64,000 nt of DNA from Prochlorococcus sp. AG-409-P01. Lineage in GTDB: Bacteria > Cyanobacteriota > Cyanobacteriia > PCC-6307 > Cyanobiaceae. Both the position numbers and the translations under genes were made by a program. The number at the start of each line of letters is the position of its first letter. Within the stretch, counting starts at the first letter, position 1. Where the stretch lies: positions 124,001-188,000 of the forward strand of contig QCKM01000002.1 in assembly GCA_003215335.1 (NCBI GenBank), written 5' to 3'. Shown in pieces: positions 45,678-53,701 of this stretch. The notes beneath the pieces were generated by a model, which saw only the letters and a program-made list of their open reading frames with translations, was not told where the DNA came from and ran no database searches.

Positions 45678-45906
45678 ACATTCTTTGAATGGATTGGAAA
45701 GCTGGCTGCGTCAATTGGGCGCCCAGAGATCTGATGATGACCGTTGCCGTTGGACTTGGGTACTTTCAGGATGGACAAATGAAATTTTGTTGGCACAGGA
45801 TGAGTTAAGAGTCACATGGTTAAAGGATGGTCAAAGTACTAGTTGTTGTTTTTCTTATGGGCTTTCTCGTAGCGATGTTGAGGCTGCTATCAAGCAAGGA
45901 CCTTGA
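45646..45906 (+). CDS. DUF3143 family protein
   Basis: This 86-residue soluble protein begins MLPPSTTPLNRHSLNGLESWLRQLGA, the typical DUF3143 opening, followed by WTWVLSGWTNEILLAQDELRVTW. The family is cyanobacterial and its function is unknown. The frame is open from ATG 45640 two codons earlier; ATG 45646 matches the family better. It overlaps the end of the DnaJ-domain gene by 32 bp in another frame, so the two are co-transcribed. It converges on bioA with a 21-bp gap. Confidence 0.78.
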   Translation: MLPPSTTPLNRHSLNGLESWLRQLGAQRSDDDRCRWTWVLSGWTNEILLAQDELRVTWLKDGQSTSCCFSYGLSRSDVEAAIKQGP

Positions 45907-45927
45907 GTGGAACATTAATTTGACTTG

Positions 45928-47208
45928 CTATAGATAATCAAGACTGACTTTTATGGCTGAATAACATTGCTCAAGCTGGTCATCACTAATACACAATGGA
46001 GGTAGAAGGTAAACGACTTGACCAAGTGGCCTTAGAAAAACTCCATTGGCTATCACTTTCTTTTTGAAAATACGGCCAATTGGGTTGAGGTAACCTTCAC
46101 GCTTTTCAACAGCGATGTCGAAGGCAGCAATGGATCCTGTAAGCCTTGGCTTTTGTACTTTTGAATGTTTCTCAAGATCTTTGAGATGGGGCAGGTGACG
46201 ACTTTCAAAGTCCTCGTAGGCCATAGGCTTGCGCTCCAGTAGGTCTAAGCTGGCATTAGCGGCTGCACAGCCTAAGGGGTTAGCGGTGAAGCTATGACCA
46301 TGCCAGAAAGTTAGTTCAGGCTCATTCCCGATAAAGGCTTCAAAGATCTCTTCCGTAGCCATAGTGACCCCCATCGGCAAGAAACCGCCGGTAAGGCCTT
46401 TGGAAAGTGCTATTAAATCAGGTTTGATGCCAGCTCGTTGAAATGCAAATAATGCGCCACACCTTCCAAAACCAGTTAGTACTTCATCAGCGATAAGAAG
46501 AGCACCTGCTTCCCGTGTCTTTTTTTCGATTGCTTGTAGGAACTTCTTTCGCACCATAGACATCCCACCAGCACCTTGAACCAGCGGCTCAAGAATTACT
46601 GCGGCAGTTGGCTTTTCTAGGCAACGATCGAGCTCCTTTAAAACCATTGCTTCACGGGATTCAACTGAGTCATCCCCCCACCATGTTTGGGGCCATGGGA
46701 CTCGGGCTACAGGAAAAAGCATTTCTTGAAATGGAGCATTGAATATGTTTCGTTCACCTACAGACATGGCTCCAAATGTATCGCCGTGATAGGCCCCATC
46801 GAAGGCAATAAGTTGTTTCCTCTCTATACCTTGGTTATGCCAAAATTGAAATGCAATTTTGATTGCTACTTCTACAGCTGTTGAACCATTGTCTGAAAAG
46901 AATAACCTCTGTAAACCTGTATGAGCACTTAAGCGTTTGGCAAGTCGCTCAGCTTGTGCATGAGTGAAATCTGCAAAGATTACTTGTTCGAGTTCCTTTG
47001 CCTGTTTGGATATAGCGTTAGCTATATAGGGGTCTGAGTGACCATGAAGGGTGACCCACCAACTGCTTATTGCATCAATCAGTGGTGGCTGACCATTGTC
47101 ACGAATCAATAGTGCTCCTTTGCCTTTTGATACACGTAAAGGTGGAGACGCTGAAGCGATTTGAGTAAATGGTGGCCATATGTTTTGATGCCATTTTTGG
47201 GAGGTCAT
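45928..47208 (-). CDS. bioA: adenosylmethionine-8-amino-7-oxononanoate aminotransferase
   Basis: BioA converts KAPA to DAPA in biotin synthesis using S-adenosylmethionine as amino donor. The 426-residue class III aminotransferase shows WPPFTQ at the N-terminus, SSWWVTLHGHSDP, FSDNGSTAVEVAIK, AYHGDTFGAMSVGE, LIADEVLTGFGR and the PLP-binding LSKGLTGGFLPMGV (Lys near residue 269). It is the most downstream gene of the minus-strand biotin cluster, separated from bioD by 336 bp that hold a small open frame and a leader hairpin. Confidence 0.96.
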   Translation of the reverse strand: MTSQKWHQNIWPPFTQIASASPPLRVSKGKGALLIRDNGQPPLIDAISSWWVTLHGHSDPYIANAISKQAKELEQVIFADFTHAQAERLAKRLSAHTGLQRLFFSDNGSTAVEVAIKIAFQFWHNQGIERKQLIAFDGAYHGDTFGAMSVGERNIFNAPFQEMLFPVARVPWPQTWWGDDSVESREAMVLKELDRCLEKPTAAVILEPLVQGAGGMSMVRKKFLQAIEKKTREAGALLIADEVLTGFGRCGALFAFQRAGIKPDLIALSKGLTGGFLPMGVTMATEEIFEAFIGNEPELTFWHGHSFTANPLGCAAANASLDLLERKPMAYEDFESRHLPHLKDLEKHSKVQKPRLTGSIAAFDIAVEKREGYLNPIGRIFKKKVIANGVFLRPLGQVVYLLPPLCISDDQLEQCYSAIKVSLDYL

Positions 47209-47242
47209 ACCAGGTATTGGATTCAGATCATCTATTGTTTAA

Positions 47243-47282
47243 GAATCTTCTGTCAGTGGTGTTTATCACAGAAAGAAGATTC
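47243..47282 (-). promoter_or_regulatory. hairpin in the bioA leader
   Basis: GAATCTTC (47243-47250) pairs with GAAGATTC (47275-47282), and TGT (47251-47253) with ACA (47268-47270) extends the stem past a 4-nt bulge. The structure ends 34 nt before the bioA ATG on the minus strand. A shifted pairing, TTCTGT with ACAGAA, is also possible, so two exclusive forms exist. A role in bioA expression is inferred. Confidence 0.4.
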
Positions 47283-47371
47283 GCTACATAGCTTTGAGGA
47301 AGTAGGGTGAATAACTACTTTTAGTTGAATTGTTGTCATTTGAGTCTTTGATGAAAAGGCTGATTATGTAT

Positions 47372-47530
47372 TTATTGACAAATTTTTCTTTGCTCTTCCA
47401 ATTCAATAGATGAGATCAATGTGCATTGAAACCAGTGCATGAAACTTTTCTCGACATTTGTGAAAACCATCATGATTGCTCCACAGCAGAGAGCAATGAT
47501 TAATGTGCCCCATGTTTGTCGAATGTACAT
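47372..47530 (-). CDS. possible small membrane protein inside the bio operon
   Basis: ATG 47530 opens a 52-codon frame 14 nt after the bioD stop, on the same strand: MYIRQTWGTLIIALCCGAIM, then MVFTNVEKSFMHW and a Glu/Gln-rich end EEQRKICQ. Residues 7-24 form a plausible membrane helix. No Shine-Dalgarno sequence is seen, which is common in these genomes. It lies in the 336-bp gap between bioD and bioA; the rest of that gap (47209-47371) holds only the bioA leader hairpin. No homologue is recognised, and chance occurrence cannot be excluded. Confidence 0.4.
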   Translation of the reverse strand: MYIRQTWGTLIIALCCGAIMMVFTNVEKSFMHWFQCTLISSIELEEQRKICQ

Positions 47531-47544
47531 TGTTGTTGACCAAA

Positions 47545-48192
47545 TCAGTTGAGAAGGCGTTGAAGAGTATTACTTAAGTTTTGATGTTGCCATTGCTCTT
47601 TTAGTGCTTGTGCTGTCAGTTTAGGTAGATGTGGGAGTTGAGCGATTACTGGAACATTTCCCAGTTGCTCTAATGTTTTGGGATTATCTTGATGGGTTGG
47701 TCCATTTAAAATTAGACCAAGCACAGGCAATTTTCTTTGGCGCAGGGCTTCAAGGCTTAAAAGCGTATGGTTTAGTGTTCCAAGCCCGCTTCGTGCTACG
47801 AGGATGATAGGCAATTGCCATTCTTTTAGCTGGTCTACTTGAAGCCATTCTCGATTTAGTGGTACTAAAACTCCTCCTGCAGTTTCTATTACTAAGGGAC
47901 CTTTGATTTTGGGTATCTGAAGTTTTTTCGGATTGATGAGGCGATTTTCTTTTTCTGCAGCCCAGTGAGGTGAGACTGGAGCGACAAATTTGTATGCCTC
48001 ATGGCACCATCTTTCTTGAGGCAGGTTAAGGATTTTGCAAATCCTTCCAAGGTCTCCGCCTCCATCTAATCCGCTTTGTACAGGCTTCCAATAGGTTGCA
48101 TCAAGACCTTGTACCAATAGAGCGCTGGCAACAGTTTTGCCTACGTCAGTATCTGTTCCGCAAACGATTAAGCCCTTCGTTGATGAGTTCAT
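47545..48192 (-). CDS. bioD: dethiobiotin synthetase
   Basis: BioD closes the ureido ring of dethiobiotin from DAPA, CO2 and ATP. The 215-residue protein has the P-loop GTDTDVGKT (residues 12-20), VIETAGGVLVPL and VARSGLGTLNHTLLSLEAL typical of the family. Its ATG overlaps the bioC stop by 4 bp (ATGA), indicating coupled translation within the operon. Confidence 0.95.
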   Translation of the reverse strand: MNSSTKGLIVCGTDTDVGKTVASALLVQGLDATYWKPVQSGLDGGGDLGRICKILNLPQERWCHEAYKFVAPVSPHWAAEKENRLINPKKLQIPKIKGPLVIETAGGVLVPLNREWLQVDQLKEWQLPIILVARSGLGTLNHTLLSLEALRQRKLPVLGLILNGPTHQDNPKTLEQLGNVPVIAQLPHLPKLTAQALKEQWQHQNLSNTLQRLLN

Positions 48193-48941
48193 CGTTGTAG
48201 TAATAGGAATAGGACCCTCCAGGTGAGTTCGATATTGTTATCTTTTGAGCGGTTCCAAGCTTTATTCAGCAGACGCCACTCTCCAACCCTAAGACTTTGC
48301 TTGTAACTAGCTTGGGATCCTGCTTTGCGAATAGGCTTTAAAATTTGAGCAAGTTGAGTGGTCCTTTGAGTGAAGTTGTGAAGTCTCTGATAACGAATAC
48401 AGTTTTTTGGAATTCCATTCAACAAGTTTGTTTTTGACGGTAAAGGTAGGGCTGTATAAGGAACATTTGCAGTTATTGATGCGTCTTGCCATTGAGGGAA
48501 GCTGCCATCTACGGGTAGAGCTAATGCCAACCACCCTTTCGGGGCTAAGGCTTTGAACCATTCTTCTATTCGGTATTGAGGATTGCTAAGCCATTGCAAT
48601 GTGAAACTTGAGGCGAGAAGGGTTGGAGGTTCAGGGCATGCAGGTAATCCTAGATTGAGGTCCCATTGTTGTGTTTGGCTGTTGGCTCGATTCAGTGCGA
48701 GCATTCCACGGCTTCCGTCAACTCTTAGGACCGTCTGTAATGGGGTACATATCTCCAGCGCATCGGCTAAAAGTCCCGTGCCAGAACCAAGGTCTATCCA
48801 GTATCCCAGTGGGATGTGATTGCGAGAGCAGTGTTTTGCTAGGCGCCATGCCACAGCGCGTTGCAATTTTGCATGCACGTTGTAATCCTTAGAAGCTTGC
48901 TCAAAATTTCGAAGAACATTTTTCTGCCAGCCAGAGTTCAT
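48189..48941 (-). CDS. bioC: malonyl-ACP O-methyltransferase
   Basis: BioC methylates malonyl-ACP to start pimelate chain assembly on the fatty acid machinery. The 250-residue protein is a class I SAM methyltransferase with motif I WIDLGSGTGLLADAL and the BioC-like LASSFTLQWLSNPQYRIEEWF segment. The frame is open 6 codons further (48959), but ATG 48941 overlaps the bioK stop as ATGA and starts at the conserved part. It lies between bioK and bioD, with 4-bp overlaps on both sides. Sequence similarity to known BioC is moderate; the context makes the call. Confidence 0.86.
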   Translation of the reverse strand: MNSGWQKNVLRNFEQASKDYNVHAKLQRAVAWRLAKHCSRNHIPLGYWIDLGSGTGLLADALEICTPLQTVLRVDGSRGMLALNRANSQTQQWDLNLGLPACPEPPTLLASSFTLQWLSNPQYRIEEWFKALAPKGWLALALPVDGSFPQWQDASITANVPYTALPLPSKTNLLNGIPKNCIRYQRLHNFTQRTTQLAQILKPIRKAGSQASYKQSLRVGEWRLLNKAWNRSKDNNIELTWRVLFLLLQR

Positions 48942-49654
48942 TGCTGTGACTCCAACCATTTGTGAACGTCTTGAATTAGTTCAGGACAAATAAGCGTATG
49001 CCCTGAATTTTTCATCTTCCAATGTGTAATTGATTTCTGCAGATGTTGTTCCAGATCTTTGATGAGGTGATTTTTAGTGGCTTCAACCAATACAGCGTCT
49101 TGCTCACCTTGTATAACAAGAACCCTTGCCTCGGGTGGAAATCCTTTAGGTAAACCTTGAGTGCTCATAAGTAACTGCAGATCAGCTTGGAGTTTCGTGC
49201 GTCCTTGAATTGACAGTCCTTTTTGGATTGGACCTTCTGGGAGATGATTGACCGGGAGCGGCTCACATGCTTTTGCGAGAAAGTTGTTGAGCATGGCTTT
49301 TTCGTCTTTTGTCCCTAATCGCGCATGCATGCCTGTGAGGGCTGCCTGGATCAAACGGCTTTTTGGTCCATTAGGCACAAATCGGCTGAAGCTAGCTAGC
49401 AAGACTAGATCTGTGGCTTCTTCAAGAACCTTGCTTTCAAGTAGATGAGGTCCAAGGGAATGGCCAATGATTACTCGCCTGGGGACTTCATTGGAAAAAG
49501 CATTTTGTTCCCATTGAGGATTAATGGGTGGCAGTTCGCCGTATCCCCGCTCACCGCTTTGCCAATACCAACCATGATTTTTGAAATAAGGAATCCAGTT
49601 TTGCCAGCCATTGCTATCACCACTCCAGCCATGCATGGCGATTATTTGCTTCAT
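48938..49654 (-). CDS. bioK: BioK-type pimeloyl-ACP methyl ester esterase
   Basis: This alpha/beta hydrolase of 238 residues would cleave the methyl ester from pimeloyl-ACP, releasing the BioF substrate. It has the nucleophile elbow GHSLG (Ser66), Asp186 in QGEQDAVL and His219 in NSGHTLIC as the triad, and the MHGWSGDSNGW oxyanion region. Marine Synechococcus and Prochlorococcus lack BioH and use an unrelated-in-detail esterase named BioK, encoded in the bio operon. The position between bioF and bioC with 4-bp overlaps on both sides fits that exactly. Confidence 0.88.
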   Translation of the reverse strand: MKQIIAMHGWSGDSNGWQNWIPYFKNHGWYWQSGERGYGELPPINPQWEQNAFSNEVPRRVIIGHSLGPHLLESKVLEEATDLVLLASFSRFVPNGPKSRLIQAALTGMHARLGTKDEKAMLNNFLAKACEPLPVNHLPEGPIQKGLSIQGRTKLQADLQLLMSTQGLPKGFPPEARVLVIQGEQDAVLVEATKNHLIKDLEQHLQKSITHWKMKNSGHTLICPELIQDVHKWLESQQ

Positions 49655-50781
49655 TTTTTATTTAGTACTTTCACTAGTTTTTCTAATGCTTTATCAGGAA
49701 GATCTTTCCTAAGGACAATTCGAAGTCTGGAAGTGCCTTCGGGAACTGTTGGGGGGCGGATTGCAATACAAAGTAATCCTTCATCTTCTAGTTGGCGTTG
49801 AAGGTCAAGAGCTGTTTGATCACTTCCAACTATTAAGGAAAGAATTGGCCCATTCCCTGGTGGTTTTGCCCATCCTTCCTTGGCAAGACGTTCTCTCCAT
49901 CTTGAAGATCGTTCTTGTAGTTCTTCACCCCATTGTGGATTTGCTTGAATAAGGTTGAGTGCAGCCAGAGCACTCGCTGCTAAAGGTGGTGCAAGCGCAG
50001 TGGTATATCGAAATGCGCCACTACTTTGGAGTAGATGATCACCCATTGAGGCATTGCTTGCTAGGAATGCTCCACCACTACCAAATGCTTTGCCAAAGGT
50101 TCCACTGATTAGAGTTAAAGCGCCAGACAATCCATAGCTCAGGCCTCGACTTTTTTCTCCAATCACGCCAAGCGCATGGGCTTCATCTACGATAAGTTTG
50201 GCATCGTATTCTTCGCAAAGACTAGAAATCTTGTCTAAGGGAGGGCTGCTCCCTTCCATGCTGAAGAGACTTTCTGTAATTACAAGTGTTTGTTTATTGT
50301 GATTCAGCTTGAGAAGTCTTCGCAAATCATTAATGTCATTGTGTGCATATCGTTGAAGCTTGGCTCCGCTTGCTTTCACTCCGATTAAAAGAGAATGATG
50401 AATGAGTCGGTCGGCCAGCACAGTGGTATTGCGATTGGCTAGTGCCATTACTGCAGCGAGGTTTGCCTGGAACCCGCTGGGAAATAGTAAAACGCGCTCA
50501 CGCTTTAACCAGTGAGCCATAGCCTTCTCTAAAGCTTCATGTATGGGTCTGCTTCCAGTTAAAAGTCTTGAGCCACCTGCTCCAAGACCCTCTGAATTCA
50601 TTGTTGTTTGGGCGGCTTTGATTAATTCAGGATGCCTACTAAGACCGAGATAATCATTGCTAGCAAGATCTAATAATTTTTTTTTGATTCCAGTATTGCT
50701 GCATGGTTGTAATTCAGCATTTCCTTTGCCGGGGATCCAGGTTCTCAGATGGCGACGGCGGGCCGGTGTATTGCTATGCAT
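49651..50781 (-). CDS. bioF: 8-amino-7-oxononanoate synthase
   Basis: BioF joins pimeloyl-ACP and alanine, a PLP-dependent decarboxylating condensation. The 376-residue protein has LASNDYLGLSRHP, GSRLLTGSRPIHEALE, LIVDEAHALGVIG and the PLP lysine in ISGTFGKAFGSGGAF near residue 231. It is the first gene of bioF-bioK-bioC-bioD-bioA and shares an ATGA overlap with bioK. The 126-bp gap upstream must hold promoters for both this operon and the divergent helicase gene. Confidence 0.96.
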   Translation of the reverse strand: MHSNTPARRRHLRTWIPGKGNAELQPCSNTGIKKKLLDLASNDYLGLSRHPELIKAAQTTMNSEGLGAGGSRLLTGSRPIHEALEKAMAHWLKRERVLLFPSGFQANLAAVMALANRNTTVLADRLIHHSLLIGVKASGAKLQRYAHNDINDLRRLLKLNHNKQTLVITESLFSMEGSSPPLDKISSLCEEYDAKLIVDEAHALGVIGEKSRGLSYGLSGALTLISGTFGKAFGSGGAFLASNASMGDHLLQSSGAFRYTTALAPPLAASALAALNLIQANPQWGEELQERSSRWRERLAKEGWAKPPGNGPILSLIVGSDQTALDLQRQLEDEGLLCIAIRPPTVPEGTSRLRIVLRKDLPDKALEKLVKVLNKK

Positions 50782-50907
50782 GAGTACAGTTTGAAGAACA
50801 AGTATTCAAGTTTGTCTTGAACACTTGGTCTGGCACTTTTCTGCTTTCTCTTGTGAAGTGGGTTTCATGTCCAGAGATTTATTTAAGAGCTTTATAGGAT
50901 TTCTCCC

Positions 50908-53685
50908 ATGAGTTCAGGGGCGAACGTCAAAAAATCTGTCGGCGTCCCGCAATCTGAGTTAGATCCTTTTGCCATCTTTCCTTTTTCATTGGATGAATTC
51001 CAGATTGAGGCTATTGATGCCCTAAAGCAGGGGCATTCAGTTGTTGTAAGTGCTCCTACAGGATCTGGTAAGACATTAATAGGAGAATATGCCATCCATA
51101 GAGCAATTGCTCATAAGCAGAAAGTCTTTTATACGACACCATTAAAAGCTCTTTCGAATCAAAAGTTACGAGATTTTCGGCATCAGTTTGGAGTAGAGAA
51201 CGTTGGATTAATGACAGGTGATCTAAGTGTTAATCGTGATGCTTCGGTTGTTGTGATGACCACAGAGATTTTCCGCAACATGCTTTATGCGGAAGTCGAT
51301 GAGAATGACGACCCTCTAGCTGATGTCGAGGCGGTGATATTGGATGAATGTCATTACATGAACGATTCTCAACGAGGCACTGTTTGGGAAGAGTCAATTA
51401 TTCATTGCCCTCCATCAGTGCAGTTGGTCGCACTTTCAGCAACTGTGGCTAATGCTCAACAACTCACTGATTGGATTGAAAGGGTGCATGGGCCTACGCA
51501 GCTTGTGCAGAGTGATTTTCGGCCTGTTCCTCTTCAATTCAGTTTTTGTAGCGCCAAAGGTTTGCATCCTTTGCTAAATAAACAGCGCACAGGTCTCCAT
51601 CCAAATTGCAAGATCTGGAGAGCACCTAAGGGACATAAGAGAAAGGGGCGTTCAAATAAACCTCCTCAGCCTGAGGCTCCACCTATCAGCTTTGTAGTTT
51701 CACAGATGGCTGAACGCCAGATGCTTCCCGCTATATATTTCATTTTTAGTCGTCGTGGTTGTGACAAGGCTGTTAAGGATCTCGGGATTAAATGCTTGGT
51801 TGACAAGCCTCAGCAGGAATTGATTCGCAAGCGATTTGAGGCCTATAGCCAGTCGAACCCTGAGGCAGTGCGAGAAGGTATTCACTCAGAAGCATTGTTG
51901 AGAGGGATTGCCGCTCATCATGCTGGAGTTTTGCCAGCCTGGAAAGAATTGATCGAGGATTTATTCCAGCAAGGTCTTGTCAAAGTTGTTTTTGCAACAG
52001 AAACCTTGGCAGCTGGAATAAATATGCCTGCTCGCAGCACAGTTATTTCTTCCTTGTCTAAACGCACTGAACGTGGACATCGGGCTTTGATGGGTAGTGA
52101 ATTTCTACAAATGGCTGGACGTGCAGGACGTCGAGGACTTGATTCTCAGGGATATGTGGTCACAGTTCAAAGTCGTTTTGAGGGCGTACGCGAAGCAGGA
52201 CAGTTGGCGATTAGTCCTGCAGATCCGCTTATCAGTCAATTCACCCCAAGCTATGGAATGGTGCTAAACCTCTTGCAGCGACATTCACTTGATAAGGCTA
52301 GAGAGTTGGTTGAGAGAAGTTTTGGTCGTTATTTAGCGGGTTTGGACTTGGTTGAAGAAGAGGAAATTATTGAACATCTAAGGGTTCAGTTAGGCCAATT
52401 GGAGAATGTGGCAGGTGACGTGCCATGGCAGGACTTTGAGGATTATGAGAAACGTCGAGGTCGCTTAAAGGAAGAGCGACGCTTGTTAAGGATTTTGCAG
52501 CAACAGGCCCAAGAGACATTGGCCAATGAGCTCACTATGGCATTGCAGTTTGCAAGCGTGGGGACCTTGGTAAGCCTTAAAGCGCCTCAACTAAAAGGTC
52601 GAGTGACTCCTGCAGTACTTGTAGACAAGCTTCAGGGGCCTGGTCAGTTTCCTCTCTTGCTTTGTTTGACTGATCAAAATATTTGGCTGTTACTTCCTTG
52701 TCAGGCAGTGGTCAGCATTCATGCTGAGTTGACTTGTTTGGAGGTAAGGCATCTAAGTAACCCTGGTTTGCATCGCTCTGGAGAAATTAGACATGGTGAC
52801 AAACAGAGCGAGGGACTTTCTACCGCTGTTTCCCAAATGGCTCATAGGCATGACATGAAAACTCCTCAGTACGATTTGGCTGGGGAGGTAATGGCTCAGT
52901 TGGAGCTTGTAGACAAGTTAGAAGATGAGCTGAAAGAACTGCCTGCACATAGATGGGGTGATCGTAAGCAATTAAAAAAACATCGTCGTCGCATGGAGGA
53001 GCTGGAGCTGGAGATAAAAGAAAGACAAAGAATTTTGCATCATCGAGCCAACCGTCATTGGGACACTTTCCTTGCCTTGATGGAAATCCTCCAATCTTTT
53101 GGTTGTCTAGAGGAATTGGAACCTACTCAAATAGGAAGAACTGTGGCTGCTCTGAGGGGTGATAACGAGCTTTGGATTGGACTTGTGTTGATGAGCGGCC
53201 ATTTGGATGATCTCTCGCCCCCTGAGTTAGCAGCGGTTGTAGAGGCGATAAGTACAGAGGTGAATCGACCAGACCTTTGGAGTGGCTTTGCCCCTCCTCC
53301 AAGGGCTGAAGAGGCATTACATGATTTAGCTGGGATGCGCAGACAATTATTACGTGCTCAGGAGCGCTTGAAAGTTGTTTGTCCTGCTTGGTGGGAGCCT
53401 GAACTCATGGGTCTGGTTGAAGTGTGGGCTCGTGGTGCTAGTTGGGCAGATCTGATAGCCAATACTTCTCTTGATGAAGGGGATGTGGTGAGGATCATGC
53501 GTCGAACAGTGGATTTGTTAGCTCAAGTGCCTTATTGCGAAGTGATTAGTGATCAATTGCGCACGAACGCTAGAGCTGCTTTAAAGGCAATTAATCGCTT
53601 TCCAGTCTGCGAGGCAGACGATCTCTTGAAAGCCGCTGCATCTGAATCTGAGGGGTTTAATCCAGCCACTGAAAGAGCAGCTTAG
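50908..53685 (+). CDS. DEAD/DEAH-box RNA helicase, Ski2/Mtr4-ISE2 type
   Basis: This is a 925-residue superfamily 2 helicase. Walker A APTGSGKT is at residues 49-56, the Walker B box is DECH (ILDECHYMND near 147), motif III is LSATVANA and motif VI is QMAGRAGRRGLD near 402. The C-terminal ~170 residues (LEELEPTQIGRTVAALRGDNELWIG, then DLSPPELAAVVEAI) resemble the DSHCT domain of Ski2 and Mtr4. Chloroplast ISE2 belongs to the same group, so a role in RNA processing or ribosome assembly is plausible. It is divergent from bioF and convergent with fumC (16-bp gap). Confidence 0.9.
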   Translation: MSSGANVKKSVGVPQSELDPFAIFPFSLDEFQIEAIDALKQGHSVVVSAPTGSGKTLIGEYAIHRAIAHKQKVFYTTPLKALSNQKLRDFRHQFGVENVGLMTGDLSVNRDASVVVMTTEIFRNMLYAEVDENDDPLADVEAVILDECHYMNDSQRGTVWEESIIHCPPSVQLVALSATVANAQQLTDWIERVHGPTQLVQSDFRPVPLQFSFCSAKGLHPLLNKQRTGLHPNCKIWRAPKGHKRKGRSNKPPQPEAPPISFVVSQMAERQMLPAIYFIFSRRGCDKAVKDLGIKCLVDKPQQELIRKRFEAYSQSNPEAVREGIHSEALLRGIAAHHAGVLPAWKELIEDLFQQGLVKVVFATETLAAGINMPARSTVISSLSKRTERGHRALMGSEFLQMAGRAGRRGLDSQGYVVTVQSRFEGVREAGQLAISPADPLISQFTPSYGMVLNLLQRHSLDKARELVERSFGRYLAGLDLVEEEEIIEHLRVQLGQLENVAGDVPWQDFEDYEKRRGRLKEERRLLRILQQQAQETLANELTMALQFASVGTLVSLKAPQLKGRVTPAVLVDKLQGPGQFPLLLCLTDQNIWLLLPCQAVVSIHAELTCLEVRHLSNPGLHRSGEIRHGDKQSEGLSTAVSQMAHRHDMKTPQYDLAGEVMAQLELVDKLEDELKELPAHRWGDRKQLKKHRRRMEELELEIKERQRILHHRANRHWDTFLALMEILQSFGCLEELEPTQIGRTVAALRGDNELWIGLVLMSGHLDDLSPPELAAVVEAISTEVNRPDLWSGFAPPPRAEEALHDLAGMRRQLLRAQERLKVVCPAWWEPELMGLVEVWARGASWADLIANTSLDEGDVVRIMRRTVDLLAQVPYCEVISDQLRTNARAALKAINRFPVCEADDLLKAAASESEGFNPATERAA

Positions 53686-53701
53686 AATCAGGATTTTGTG
53701 T

